64,000 bases of DNA. Source: JABDLO01 sp041749255. GTDB taxonomy: Bacteria; Bacteroidota; Bacteroidia; Chitinophagales; Saprospiraceae. Made by a program: the position numbers and the translations under genes. Of the stretch, positions 17,055 to 26,994 are shown in pieces (position 1 is the stretch's first letter; every line of letters begins with the position of its first letter). A model generated the notes under the pieces. That model was not told the DNA's origin and did no database searches. It saw only the letters and a list, made by a program, of their open reading frames with translations. The stretch lies in the NCBI GenBank assembly GCA_041749255.1, contig JBGTBR010000028.1:62001-126000 (forward strand), written 5' to 3'.

Positions 17055-19682
17055 ATGGAAGATCATATAGTGTCCCTATCAGGGATGTACAAAGAATATT
17101 TTTTAGATTACGCCTCTTATGTGATTCTGGAGAGGGCGGTACCGCACATTAATGACGGCTTGAAGCCAGTGCAACGGCGTATTTTGTTCAGTATGAGGCA
17201 GATGGATGATGGGCGATTCCATAAAGTGGCTAATATTATAGGGCAGACTATGCAATACCATCCTCATGGAGATGCAGCCATAGGGGATGCTCTTGTCAAT
17301 CTCGGCCAAAAAGATTTGCTCATAGACTGTCAGGGCAACTGGGGGGATGTGAGAACAGGAGATTCTGCTGCTGCTTCCCGATACATAGAGGCACGACTTA
17401 CAAAGTTTGCTTTAGAGGTAGTTTTCAACCCTCAGACTACTCAATGGCAGCTTTCTTATGACGGTCGAAAAAATGAACCCGTCACCCTGCCTGTAAAATT
17501 TCCACTTCTTTTAGCTCAGGGTGTGGAAGGTATAGCTGTAGGATTAGCTACTAAAATACTTCCTCATAATTTTAATGAACTGATCAAGGCATCCATCCAG
17601 ATATTGGAAGAAAAAAAAGTGAAGGTCTATCCTGATTTTCAAACAGGGGGTTTAATAGATGTCAGTGAATACAGTGGTGGTAAGAGAGGAGGCAAAGTAA
17701 AAGTGAGGGCAAGGATTAATATTTTAGATAAGAACACCATAACTATAACAGAACTTCCATATGGAGTTACTACAGGCAATATGATTGACAGCATTCTAAA
17801 GGCCAATGACAAGGGTCAGATTAAGATCAAAAAGATTTCTGATAACACGGCCAGGGATGTCGAGATCCTCATTGAGCTCATGCCAGGAATCTCCCCTGAA
17901 GTAACCATGGATGCTTTGTATGCATTTACTCAGTGCGAAGTGTCTATCTCTACCAATGCCTGTGTCATCATAGACAATAAACCTCACTTTCTTACCGTAG
18001 AGGAAATCTTACGTACAAGTACTGAGCAGACAAGAGAACTTCTAAAACGGGAATTGGAAATTAAGAAGAGTGAATTGGAAGAAAGGTGGCATATGGCCAG
18101 TCTTGAAAAAATATTTATCGAAAAACGCATTTACAGAGATATAGAAGAATGCGAAACCTGGGAATCAGTCATGACCACCATCGATACCGGATTAAAGCTT
18201 TATATAGCTACACCCAGTGACAACATAGGCCCGGGGGAAACACGTCTGGTTTTAATGCGCAATGTAACCCAGGACGACATCATTAAACTCACGGAAATCC
18301 GGATTAAGAGAATATCGAAGTACAATACTTTTAAAGCCGATGAGCTTATAGCAAAAATAGAAGAGGAGCTGGAAGAAGTAAAATACCACCTCGCCCACAT
18401 TACTGAATATACCATTTCCTGGTTTAAGAATTTATACGAAAAATACAGTCAGGGTAAAGAGAGAAAGACGGAAATTACTTCCTTTGAAAAAGTAGAGATT
18501 CAGCAAGTGGTTGCCAATAACGCAAAACTGTATGTGGACAGGAAGGAGGGATTTGTGGGCATGGGTTTGAAAAAAGATGAATTTGTGGCTGATTGTTCTG
18601 ATATCGATGACGTGATTGTTTTCACCCGCGACGGTAAGTGCATCGTAACCCGAATTGCCGATAAGACTTTTACAGGAAAAAATATCATTCACGTAGATGT
18701 ATGGAAAAAGAATGATGAACGTACCACTTACAACATGATCTACCTCGATGACACAAATGGCAGATCCATGGCAAAGCGATTCAATATAAGCTCTATAACA
18801 AGGGATAAGCCATACGAGCTTGCCAAAGGGGGAAAGAATACCAAAGTGTTATATTTTACTGCCAATGACAATGGTGAATCTGAAGTCGTTCAAGTTCAAC
18901 TCACCCAATCCTGCACGGCGAAGAAGAAGATATTTGATTTCGATTTTGAAGAAATTGCTATAAAAGGGAGGGAGTCAAAAGGCAATATCGTCACCCGGTA
19001 TCCTGTCAGAAAAATCACTCAGATGTCAGTGGGTAAGTCTTCCCTGGGAGCCATGAAAATATGGATGGATGAAGTGAGCGGTAGGCTGAATACAGAGGAA
19101 AGAGGAAAGTATCTGGGAGCCTTTGATACCGGTGCAAAAATTTTGATCATGTATCATGATGGCACATACAAAGTGGAAGAATTGGATTTAGCCCGAAAGT
19201 TTGATCCTGCTAAGATTATGTATGTACACAGATATTATCCGGAACTACCCATTTCCGTTTTGTATTTTGAAGGGGAAAAGGGTTGGTCGATGGTCAAGCG
19301 ATTTTTGATAGAAACAACTACTTTGGATCAATCTTTCCTGTTTATTTCGGAGGCCAGTGGATCAAAACTATATTTTGCCACTCAAAAGAAAAAACCAAAA
19401 GTCAAATACAGTTACAAGCAAAACAATCAAAAATTTGAGGAGGAGTTGGATTTCGAATCATTTATAGAGGTGAAAGGATGGAAAGCCATAGGTAACAAAC
19501 TGGGTGATTTTAAAGTGCTTAAGGTCACAGATTTAACTCCTGAAACCAAAGAAAATATTACCGAGAGTGAAGATGAAGGGTCTATTTTAAAAGTTCAAAA
19601 AAATACAGACCCAACATCTGATCCTGATCAAACCTCCAATGGAAAATACAAACCAGGCGATACCATTGAATTGGAATTCTAG
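17055..19682 (+). CDS. parC: DNA topoisomerase IV subunit A
   Basis: 875 residues from the ATG at 17055; an in-frame TTG directly before it is less likely. The type IIA subunit A core is complete: LDYASYVILERAVPHINDGLKPVQRRIL, QYHPHGDAAIGDALVNLGQ, and active-site Tyr110 in ASRYIEARLT. GVEGIAVGLATKILPHNF follows. The C-terminal beta-pinwheel (~500-830) has only a degenerate GyrA-box (GRESKGNIVTRYPV), which favours topoisomerase IV (decatenation) over gyrase. The last ~40 residues are acidic and disordered. The partner parE is not in the window. It is transcribed alone. Confidence 0.92.
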   Translation: MEDHIVSLSGMYKEYFLDYASYVILERAVPHINDGLKPVQRRILFSMRQMDDGRFHKVANIIGQTMQYHPHGDAAIGDALVNLGQKDLLIDCQGNWGDVRTGDSAAASRYIEARLTKFALEVVFNPQTTQWQLSYDGRKNEPVTLPVKFPLLLAQGVEGIAVGLATKILPHNFNELIKASIQILEEKKVKVYPDFQTGGLIDVSEYSGGKRGGKVKVRARINILDKNTITITELPYGVTTGNMIDSILKANDKGQIKIKKISDNTARDVEILIELMPGISPEVTMDALYAFTQCEVSISTNACVIIDNKPHFLTVEEILRTSTEQTRELLKRELEIKKSELEERWHMASLEKIFIEKRIYRDIEECETWESVMTTIDTGLKLYIATPSDNIGPGETRLVLMRNVTQDDIIKLTEIRIKRISKYNTFKADELIAKIEEELEEVKYHLAHITEYTISWFKNLYEKYSQGKERKTEITSFEKVEIQQVVANNAKLYVDRKEGFVGMGLKKDEFVADCSDIDDVIVFTRDGKCIVTRIADKTFTGKNIIHVDVWKKNDERTTYNMIYLDDTNGRSMAKRFNISSITRDKPYELAKGGKNTKVLYFTANDNGESEVVQVQLTQSCTAKKKIFDFDFEEIAIKGRESKGNIVTRYPVRKITQMSVGKSSLGAMKIWMDEVSGRLNTEERGKYLGAFDTGAKILIMYHDGTYKVEELDLARKFDPAKIMYVHRYYPELPISVLYFEGEKGWSMVKRFLIETTTLDQSFLFISEASGSKLYFATQKKKPKVKYSYKQNNQKFEEELDFESFIEVKGWKAIGNKLGDFKVLKVTDLTPETKENITESEDEGSILKVQKNTDPTSDPDQTSNGKYKPGDTIELEF

Positions 19683-19867
19683 ATAATTATATTTTAAGTA
19701 GCTTCTCAGCTATCTCCAAAGGGGTAAAATTTTGTCAAACTGAATATCAAGAAAGGTTTCATAAAATTGATATGTGTAAGATAGTCGGTGAATGAAATTA
19801 AACCTTAAAAAAGTAAATCTGATTAATGATACTAAGCATCCATTACATTTTCTATCGTATAACACAT

Positions 19868-20998
19868 TCAATATAAAGTAATTTTATGTAATGTAAATAA
19901 ACCTTCTTTTAAAGTATTGGAATAGGTCATTTGAAGTGGCTGCAGATAAAGTGAAGAATCTATATTGAACCAGGAATATTGGTAATATGATTTTTCACCT
20001 AAAGGTATTTCGTTTAAATAATTAAATTGAATGTCATATACATCTAACTTTAAAGATTTTTCAAGAAGTGGATTGGAAACCTTGACATTAAAATCGGCTT
20101 TATCCCAAATAATTCTTGTATAATAGGTGTCCGAAATTTTCTCCAGTTGATTATAGAAAGCATTTTCTGTTGCATGTATTTCAGGAGCATATGGAATGGA
20201 TTGATCTAACAAAGGTTTGTGCACCATTGAAGATACAACCGGAACCTGTACAATATTATAGTTGACAAGGTCAAGAGAATAGGTTATTGGTGAATAAACC
20301 TGATTCAGAAATACCTTATTATCGTATGGCTTGGAAATAGTTGGAACACATAAATAACCAAATTCACCCTTAGATAAAAAGTTTTCAGTGTGAAAAAAAG
20401 GTATTGAAGTCAAAGTTAGAGAATCTAAAGAAAAAATACTGACGAAAGAAATGTCATTTTTGTATGGTTCATTGTAATGATTTCTAAATAAAATGCAATT
20501 AGCTTTACTGTTATAATACAATCTGAAGTGATGGTCTATCACAGGAAAACTTTCCCATATTTCATCCCTGAATATGTTTAAAAAATTAAATTTTGTGACA
20601 ATATTGCTTTCATCATCAATAATGAATAATTGGAATAGTTGGTTGTCAAAAACAAATATGGAATCTAAATTATGGATATGAAATCCATCAATATTGACAA
20701 TGGCTTCAGGTCCATTTCTGTTTAAACTAATTCGTTTCTCAAATTTAAGATGAGAAAGATTATATATATCAATGCTATGCATTGTATGATTATAACCTCC
20801 AAAAAAGGTAATATTTTCCTTGTTTTTAAACGTTGAAAAATTGAGATAGTTATTAGGAGATGACAAGTCGACTTCAATATGTAATGTATCTATAGTAAAT
20901 TCAATATTTTTATACCCTTCTTTATTATTCTTGTCTGTACAGGATACAATCCAAAGTAACAATAAAATGATGATAAAAAAGCCTCTTACTGCGTTCAT
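19868..20998 (-). CDS. DUF4221-like beta-propeller lipoprotein
   Basis: 376 residues. An N-terminal lipoprotein signal (FFIIILLLLWIVSC, lipobox Cys at ~20) implies membrane anchoring. The body is rich in short beta-strands with repeated aromatic/Asp/Gly turns (NRNGPEAIVNIDGFHIHNLDSIFVFDNQ), resembling DUF4221 or 6-bladed beta-propeller lipoproteins of Bacteroidota. Function is unknown. It is AT-richer than its neighbours, as is the following gene, which could indicate acquisition. The adjacent cysteine-rich peptide gene (21139-21366) lies upstream in the same direction, so they probably form one transcript. Propeller lipoproteins next to tiny secreted peptides recall the NVEALA/TolB-like pairs of Bacteroides. 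Confidence 0.7.
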   Translation of the reverse strand: MNAVRGFFIIILLLLWIVSCTDKNNKEGYKNIEFTIDTLHIEVDLSSPNNYLNFSTFKNKENITFFGGYNHTMHSIDIYNLSHLKFEKRISLNRNGPEAIVNIDGFHIHNLDSIFVFDNQLFQLFIIDDESNIVTKFNFLNIFRDEIWESFPVIDHHFRLYYNSKANCILFRNHYNEPYKNDISFVSIFSLDSLTLTSIPFFHTENFLSKGEFGYLCVPTISKPYDNKVFLNQVYSPITYSLDLVNYNIVQVPVVSSMVHKPLLDQSIPYAPEIHATENAFYNQLEKISDTYYTRIIWDKADFNVKVSNPLLEKSLKLDVYDIQFNYLNEIPLGEKSYYQYSWFNIDSSLYLQPLQMTYSNTLKEGLFTLHKITLY

Positions 20999-21138
20999 TT
21001 TGTGTTTTTAAATTTGATGTGTGATTCCAAGTTTGTACAAACGTTTTTTTTATTCTTATAAATAAATTATAAAAATGAAATGTGACTGACTCAGTTATTG
21101 ATATGGGTCAGTCACACATTCCGGCCTACATTTAAATT

Positions 21139-21366
21139 CTATTCGCTAAAAGCTTGATCATCACATTCTTTCTTTTGTTCGCATGCTTCGTAATTGCCTG
21201 AAGATGTACATCCAGAATAACCTTGTTGCAAGCTACACCATGTTTTTTTACATTCTAGCGGAGGTAAAGGTCCAATTCTTTCTGCACAAATTGCTCCAAA
21301 AACAGCACAAACCCAAAATGAGAGAATTAAAAAAGTAATGATTTTGATAATAGATTTTGTTTTCAT
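21139..21366 (-). CDS. Small secreted cysteine-rich peptide
   Basis: 75 residues. A clear signal peptide (MKTKSIIKIITFLILSFWVC then AVFGA) is followed by a mature part of about 50 residues with six cysteines (27, 39, 44, 53, 62, 68) and an acidic end. The even number suggests three disulfides in the periplasm or outside the cell. I do not recognise the family. It lies 140 bases before the DUF4221-like lipoprotein gene in the same direction. Size, export signal and context resemble the NVEALA-type peptides encoded next to beta-propeller lipoproteins in Bacteroides, but that sequence motif is absent. It could be a signalling, toxin or bacteriocin-like peptide. Confidence 0.7.
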   Translation of the reverse strand: MKTKSIIKIITFLILSFWVCAVFGAICAERIGPLPPLECKKTWCSLQQGYSGCTSSGNYEACEQKKECDDQAFSE

Positions 21367-21412
21367 GTAGCTTAATTTAATAGATTAAAAAATACTTTTA
21401 ACCCCCAAGTAT

Positions 21413-21426
21413 ACACACACACACAC
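21413..21426. repeat. (AC)7 microsatellite
   Basis: Seven AC units lie 46 bases upstream of the peptide gene start, between it and aroF. It could slip during replication and change promoter spacing; no promoter elements were recognised around it. Confidence 0.8.
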
Positions 21427-21520
21427 ATATCAAAATATTTGAATACATTTTTTTTTATTCTCAGTAATTTCAGAGCTAATGCCTTATTATACTTTTAAGA
21501 ATTTTTTCATTTAAAAACCT

Positions 21521-22522
21521 TCATATCAGCTCCCTCACCTTTCGTATTTTATCCACAAGTTGAAAAGACTGTCTGTAGTCGAGGGTTTGCTGACCGTCAC
21601 TGAATGCTTTTTCGGGGCATTCGTGTACTTCCATGATGATACCATCAGCTCCTGCAACTGCTGAAGCCAATGCGATCTTATCCACGTATTTCCTCACGCC
21701 TATACCGTGCGAAGGATCGGCTACTACCGGTAAATGCGATCTGTCTTTTAAAATAGCGATGGCGTTAATGTCCATGGTATTTCTGTATGCCGTCTCAAAG
21801 GTTCTAATACCTCGTTCACAGAGTATAATTTTTTCATTGCCGTTGCTAAATATATACTCTGCTGATTGCAATAGTTCTTCAATAGTGCCCGACATCCCCC
21901 TTTTTAATAATACCGGTTTATCCACTTTGCCCAATTCGTCCAACAGGTTAAAATTTTGACTGTTCCTGGCACCTACCTGGAATATATCCACGTAATCGTG
22001 CATTTCCTCTATTTGCGATACCTGCATCACTTCCGTTATGATCCTGATACCATTTTCCCGGGCTTTGCGGTGCCAGATCTTCAGTCCTTCCATACCCAGG
22101 CCACGAAAAGAGTAGGGAGAACTCCGTGGTTTGAATACACCTCCCCGCATGATGTGTATGTTTTGTTCCTTTAAGTGGCGCAGAGTACTTTCTATTTGCT
22201 CTTCACTTTCGATCGAACACGGACCGGCCATTATCTGAAAATGACCATCGCCGATTTTAATTCCATCGCCAAGATCTATTGAGGTTTTACCTACTTTCCA
22301 CTTAGTAGAGACAAGTTTATACGGGTCGCTTACTTTATGAATATCTCTTACCCCCTCCATTGAGCCAATTTCACGCAAATCGATCTCTTTCTTTCCAATA
22401 CATACCAGGTAAGATCTAAATTGGGTCTTTACCTCATTGAATGAATACCCTAGCATTTTTACCTTTTTTTCAATGTCAGTTCGGGACTGATTGCTAATAT
22501 TTGATTTGAATTGTATAATCAT
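21521..22522 (-). CDS. aroF: 3-deoxy-7-phosphoheptulonate (DAHP) synthase, type I-beta
   Basis: 333 residues. The first ~75 form a ferredoxin-like/ACT-type regulatory domain as in Thermotoga DAHP synthase (MIIQFKSNISNQSRTDIEKKVKMLG). The TIM-barrel catalytic domain follows with MAGPCSIESEEQ, RGGVFKPRSSPYSFRGLG, the metal-binding Cys of ILCERGIRTFE, and VVADPSHGIGVR. It condenses PEP and erythrose 4-phosphate, the entry step of the shikimate pathway. It is the last gene of the trp operon, its ATG overlapping the trpA stop by four bases, so it comes under trp attenuation together with the terminal pathway. No chorismate mutase domain is fused. Confidence 0.93.
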   Translation of the reverse strand: MIIQFKSNISNQSRTDIEKKVKMLGYSFNEVKTQFRSYLVCIGKKEIDLREIGSMEGVRDIHKVSDPYKLVSTKWKVGKTSIDLGDGIKIGDGHFQIMAGPCSIESEEQIESTLRHLKEQNIHIMRGGVFKPRSSPYSFRGLGMEGLKIWHRKARENGIRIITEVMQVSQIEEMHDYVDIFQVGARNSQNFNLLDELGKVDKPVLLKRGMSGTIEELLQSAEYIFSNGNEKIILCERGIRTFETAYRNTMDINAIAILKDRSHLPVVADPSHGIGVRKYVDKIALASAVAGADGIIMEVHECPEKAFSDGQQTLDYRQSFQLVDKIRKVRELI

Positions 22523-23307
22523 GGTCTGATACTTTGTATAAATGATGGAATAGCGGATTGAAATGGTTTACCTTCTCCTAAGACCCGGATAAAAGCACTG
22601 CCGATGATAGCTCCATGACTGTAAGCACATGCGGTGAGATAACTCTGCCGGTCATGAATACCAAAACCAATTAAAGTAGGACTTTTAAGACTCATTCCTT
22701 TTATTCGTTTAAACCAGGCTTTCTGTTGCTCAGATAAGGTTTGGCTTTTGCCTGTAATGGAGCTTTGAGATACGACATATATAAATGCCGTACTTAGGCG
22801 ATCAGCCATTGCAATCCTCTCTTCGCTTGTCATGGGTGATATCAGAAAACTGATGGCCATTCCGTACTCTTTGAAAAAATCCTGATATTCCCTTTCAAAA
22901 ATATCCATAGGCAGATCAGGGATGATCATCCCGTCGATTCCGGCAACGGAGGCATCGTTTAGAAATCTGCCTATACCGTACTGCAAAACCTGATTGTAGT
23001 ATCCCATAAGGATAATAGGGATGGAAGTCAACTTTCTGACTTTAGTCACCTGTTCGAATAATAGAGAGACCCTCATACCATTTTTGAGTGCCACTTCACT
23101 ACTTTGCTGTATGGTCAGTCCATCAGCAAGTGGATCTGAATAGGGCATGCCCAATTCTATGAGATCCACCCCCGATTTTTCAAGTAGGAGAATGATCTCT
23201 TCAGTACTATCTAAATCAGGATAACCGGCTGTAAAATATACGTTAAGTATATCACCCCCTTTCTTGATAATGGTTTTGCGTATTCTGTTTTCAAATGTTG
23301 TTGTCAT
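22519..23307 (-). CDS. trpA: Tryptophan synthase alpha subunit
   Basis: 262 residues, a TIM barrel. The catalytic Glu in LIELGMPYSDPLADG and the Asp of DPLADG are present, as are the phosphate-binding GFGIHDRQS and HGAIIGSAFIR. It cleaves indole-glycerol phosphate to indole and glyceraldehyde 3-phosphate and channels indole to TrpB. ATGA overlaps join it to trpB upstream and aroF downstream. Confidence 0.96.
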   Translation of the reverse strand: MTTTFENRIRKTIIKKGGDILNVYFTAGYPDLDSTEEIILLLEKSGVDLIELGMPYSDPLADGLTIQQSSEVALKNGMRVSLLFEQVTKVRKLTSIPIILMGYYNQVLQYGIGRFLNDASVAGIDGMIIPDLPMDIFEREYQDFFKEYGMAISFLISPMTSEERIAMADRLSTAFIYVVSQSSITGKSQTLSEQQKAWFKRIKGMSLKSPTLIGFGIHDRQSYLTACAYSHGAIIGSAFIRVLGEGKPFQSAIPSFIQSIRP

Positions 23308-24518
23308 ATCACACCACTATTTTTTGTATTGATATAGTCTAAAAAAGTGTCGAGATCTTTATCCCCTCTTCCCGAGAGACTAATGACCACATGATCGCTT
23401 TTTTTAAATGAAAGGTGCTTGAGAATTGCGAGAGCATGGGCGGTTTCCAATGCCGGGATGATGCCTTCTTCTTTCGAGAGTTGTAAAACGGCTTCCATTG
23501 CTTCGTCATCTGTAGCAGCATAAACGGTGGCACGTCCGCTTTTGATCAAATGCGCATGTAATGGTCCTATACCCGGGTAGTCTAATCCGGCAGACATCGA
23601 ATACGGTTCTGTGATCTGCCCATCTTCAGTCTGCATGAGCAAAGTCTGGCATCCATGGATAATTCCTTTAGTACCTAATATACTGGTAGCAGCTGAATGA
23701 CCGGAATCAATGCCTTTACCGGCTGCTTCTGCCAAAACAAGTTTTACTGCTTCCTTTTCGAGAAAGTGATAAAAAGCACCTGCTGCATTGCTGCCACCCC
23801 CTACACATGCTATGATGTAGTCGGGGTTTTCACTTCCGGTTTTTTCTTTCAGTTGCCATCTTATTTCTTCAGAGATGACTGCCTGAAAACGTGTGACCAA
23901 ATCGGGGTAGGGGTGAGGCCCTATGGCGGAACCAATAATATAATGTGTGGATTCAGCATGGTTGATCCAGTCTCTGATGGCTTCATTGGTAGCATCCTTA
24001 AGCGTTTTGCTTCCACTTTTTGCGGGCATAACGGTAGCACCCAGCATTTTCATGCGTGCTACATTGGGTGCTTGCCTTTTGATGTCCACTTCGCCCATAT
24101 AAATTATGCACTCGACACCCATGAGAGCGCATACTGTAGCGGTAGCTACTCCGTGCTGACCTGCTCCGGTTTCTGCAATAATCCTTTTCTTCCCCAATCG
24201 TTGAGCCAGTAGAATCTGACCTACTGTATTATTGATTTTGTGAGCCCCTGTATGATTGAGATCTTCCCTTTTCAAATAAATATTTGCCCGATATTTGGCT
24301 GACATTTTTTTTGCAAGATATAAAGGTGAAGGTCGCCCCACATAATCGCGTAAAAGAATATTAAATTCCTTTATAAATTCAGGTTCAGAAGTTATATCCA
24401 GGTATACGCGTCTTAATTCTTCAACATTAGCGTACAACATTTCTGGTATAAAAGCACCACCAAAATCACCGTAAAATCCTTTATCGTCTGGATGGTAAGA
24501 TATGGTATTGGATATCAT
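23304..24518 (-). CDS. trpB: Tryptophan synthase beta subunit
   Basis: 404 residues, the standard length of TrpB1. The PLP lysine lies in HTGAHKINNTVGQ; the cofactor phosphate loop is GGGSNAAGAF; the catalytic Glu region is AETGAGQHGVATA. It forms tryptophan from indole and serine. The gene follows trpF by one base and overlaps trpA by four, as expected for a tight complex partner. Confidence 0.97.
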   Translation of the reverse strand: MISNTISYHPDDKGFYGDFGGAFIPEMLYANVEELRRVYLDITSEPEFIKEFNILLRDYVGRPSPLYLAKKMSAKYRANIYLKREDLNHTGAHKINNTVGQILLAQRLGKKRIIAETGAGQHGVATATVCALMGVECIIYMGEVDIKRQAPNVARMKMLGATVMPAKSGSKTLKDATNEAIRDWINHAESTHYIIGSAIGPHPYPDLVTRFQAVISEEIRWQLKEKTGSENPDYIIACVGGGSNAAGAFYHFLEKEAVKLVLAEAAGKGIDSGHSAATSILGTKGIIHGCQTLLMQTEDGQITEPYSMSAGLDYPGIGPLHAHLIKSGRATVYAATDDEAMEAVLQLSKEEGIIPALETAHALAILKHLSFKKSDHVVISLSGRGDKDLDTFLDYINTKNSGVI

Positions 24519-24519
24519 G

Positions 24520-25134
24520 TTATAGATTTTTATTTTTTATACGGGAAACAAAATCCCGGATCAGATTTACATCCTTTCTGCCAGGCTCAATTTCAAACCG
24601 GCTGTTTATATCTGCTCCTGCAAATTGAGGATGTTGAATGGAAAGCAATTCCCCGGCATCCATAATCCCTATGCCGCCAGCCAGTAAAAACGGCACATCT
24701 CCTTTGTATTGGTCGAGATAATCCCAGTTAAATTTTAATCCAGAACCTCCGTGTTGGGAAGTTTTAGTGTCAAACAAAAGGTATTTTACAGATGAATATA
24801 AGTTAGCCCGATTAAGATCTTGTAATTCACGTACAGAGATGGCTTTTACAATTGGAATATGGGCAGCAAGCTCATCACAGAATCCAGGGCTTTCCTCTCC
24901 ATGGAGCTGAGCCAAATCTAAATTGTACTGGTCTTTATAGTTTAGAATCTCAGTCATTCCGGCATTGACAAATACTCCTACCCTCGAAATGTGGGAAGGT
25001 AGATAGGTCACATCAATATGCTCTGCAAACCTGCTGGAAAGCTTGTAAAAATTAATACCGATCATGTCAATGTCAACTGTGGCAATCTCTTTTAAGTTGT
25101 CATTGTATTTTATTCCACATACTTTAATAATCAT
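24520..25134 (-). CDS. trpF: Phosphoribosylanthranilate isomerase
   Basis: 204 residues. The catalytic Cys is in IKVCGI near the N-terminus and the catalytic Asp in GADINSRFE; LLFDTKTSQHGGSGLKFNW and LLAGGI complete the phosphate-binding barrel. It converts phosphoribosylanthranilate to the carboxyphenylamino-deoxyribulose phosphate used by TrpC. It is not fused to TrpC, unlike in E. coli; the trpC stop overlaps its ATG (ATGA). Confidence 0.95.
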   Translation of the reverse strand: MIIKVCGIKYNDNLKEIATVDIDMIGINFYKLSSRFAEHIDVTYLPSHISRVGVFVNAGMTEILNYKDQYNLDLAQLHGEESPGFCDELAAHIPIVKAISVRELQDLNRANLYSSVKYLLFDTKTSQHGGSGLKFNWDYLDQYKGDVPFLLAGGIGIMDAGELLSIQHPQFAGADINSRFEIEPGRKDVNLIRDFVSRIKNKNL

Positions 25135-25931
25135 GTTGCATTAGATTTTTGTTTGACCTCATCAATGAATAGTTTGCAGGCCATACCGGGTGAGGGCTCT
25201 TTCATAAAAAGTTCACCAATGAGAAAACCGTTGTAACCAGCCTCTTTTAAATGTATAATCTCGTCAGCTGTACGTATTCCGCTTTCTGAAACCTTAACCT
25301 TGTCAAAGGGTAATTGATCAATTAATGAGTAGGAAAATTTAAGATCAGTTGTAAATGAACTCAAGTCCCGATTATTGACGCCGACGATATCGACTTCATC
25401 GCAAAGTTTGTCAAGCTGGGGTGCTGAATGCAATTCCATAAGTACTTCCATCCCCAGTGATTTGGCAATTCCTGCCAAATTTTTTATTGATCTTTTGTCC
25501 AGTATTTCTGCTATGAGCAAAATGGCATCTGCCCCGATACTTCGTGCCTCTATAATCTGATATTCTTCTAAAATAAAATCTTTCCTGAGGATGGGGCAAA
25601 AATTAAACTTGCGCGCTTTAGTCAAATCATGTGAAGTTCCACCAAAGAATTTTTCGTCTGTCAAGACAGATAGTGCCGATGCACCAGCCTGCATATAACC
25701 TATGGTAACTTCCTCGACATCTGCATACAAATTGATAGAGGAGACTGAAGGAGACCGCCTTTTAAATTCTGCAATAATTCCCGACTTATCATCCCGGAGT
25801 ATATATTTGCACAGGGATACTGTTTCCGTTTTGAAATAAGTGGATTTTTCCAATAAAGGTATGGGAAATAAAGATTCACGCAAATCGACTTCCTTTTTTT
25901 TCTCTTCAACTATGGTTTTCAGAATGTGCAT
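25131..25931 (-). CDS. trpC: Indole-3-glycerol-phosphate synthase
   Basis: 266 residues. Signatures GIIAEFKRRSPSVSSIN (catalytic Lys), LRKDFILEEYQI, VGVNNRDLSSF and VSESGI are intact. The enzyme closes the indole ring with loss of CO2. It lies between trpD (50-base gap) and trpF (4-base overlap). Confidence 0.96.
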   Translation of the reverse strand: MHILKTIVEEKKKEVDLRESLFPIPLLEKSTYFKTETVSLCKYILRDDKSGIIAEFKRRSPSVSSINLYADVEEVTIGYMQAGASALSVLTDEKFFGGTSHDLTKARKFNFCPILRKDFILEEYQIIEARSIGADAILLIAEILDKRSIKNLAGIAKSLGMEVLMELHSAPQLDKLCDEVDIVGVNNRDLSSFTTDLKFSYSLIDQLPFDKVKVSESGIRTADEIIHLKEAGYNGFLIGELFMKEPSPGMACKLFIDEVKQKSNAT

Positions 25932-25981
25932 ACTTTATATATTTGTTTTATGTCCTTGATTCAAAATTCCTTCATTGCGAT

Positions 25982-26977
25982 CTAGGCATTTAATGATAAC
26001 AGCTTTTTGAGCGCATTACGGGCTCTGCCCGAAATTAATGACTCCCTGGCTTCATAAATGCAGTCTTCTATAGATTTTTCCGGTTGAAAACATTGGATGC
26101 CAAGGGCTGTATTGACAATCACAACATCGTTTTGTGCCCGGGTACCTTTCCCATCCAGCACCTGCATAAATATTTGTGCTGCTTCTTCTACGGTATTGCC
26201 ACCAAATATATCCCGGGGATTATAGACAGGCATTCCAAAGTAAGAGGGAGAGGCAAGGTATTCACCGTCTGGGCGTATCAGTTTTACAGGACCTGTGAGA
26301 GAAACTTCGTCATAACCATCGATCCCGTGCAGTAAGATGTATTGTTTGTTTAGTTTTTCGTGCAGGTATTGATATAGCCTGGCTAGTTTCAGGCTGAATA
26401 CTCCCACCACCTGGCGTCCGGGTTGGGAAGGATTCACGAGTGGTCCCAACATATTGAAAAAAGTCTTTACTCCCAATTGTCTGCGAATAGGCCCGACTCC
26501 TTTAAGAGCCGGATGGAAAAGAGGGGCATGAAAGAAACAAATATTTGCTTTATCTATCTGCCGCTTCAGTATATCGGCTTTATTGGTAAAAGAGTAGCCC
26601 AGATATTCCAGTACATTGGAAGACCCACAAGCCGATGATACTCCATAATTTCCGTGCTTGGCGACCATATATCCCGCTCCGGCCACAACAAAAGAGGCCA
26701 ATGTGGAAATATTAAAAGTGTTTTTTCCATCTCCCCCCGTTCCGCAAAGATCGATGGTGTCCCTGTCTTCCAGATCAATCACCAGGCAAAGATCGAGCAA
26801 AGCAGACCTGAATCCTTCCAGCTCTTCCACTGAAATAGTACGCATCAGGTATACACTGATAAAAGCAGCTATTTGGGCATCGTTATATTCATTTTTTGAT
26901 ATATTGATTAATACCTCTTTAGCCGTTTCCTTATCCAGTTTTTTGTGTTCAAACAATTCGTTAAGTATCTTTTTCAT
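25982..26977 (-). CDS. trpD: Anthranilate phosphoribosyltransferase
   Basis: 331 residues. The PRPP-binding motif LCGTGGDGKNTFNIST is followed by VAKHGNYGVSSACGSSNVLE and RQLGVKTFFNMLGPLVNP, the family signatures. It transfers phosphoribose to anthranilate. It is a separate gene, not fused to trpG. It starts 17 bases after trpG. Confidence 0.96.
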   Translation of the reverse strand: MKKILNELFEHKKLDKETAKEVLINISKNEYNDAQIAAFISVYLMRTISVEELEGFRSALLDLCLVIDLEDRDTIDLCGTGGDGKNTFNISTLASFVVAGAGYMVAKHGNYGVSSACGSSNVLEYLGYSFTNKADILKRQIDKANICFFHAPLFHPALKGVGPIRRQLGVKTFFNMLGPLVNPSQPGRQVVGVFSLKLARLYQYLHEKLNKQYILLHGIDGYDEVSLTGPVKLIRPDGEYLASPSYFGMPVYNPRDIFGGNTVEEAAQIFMQVLDGKGTRAQNDVVIVNTALGIQCFQPEKSIEDCIYEARESLISGRARNALKKLLSLNA

Positions 26978-26994
26978 GATCTGGATTTGCTGCG

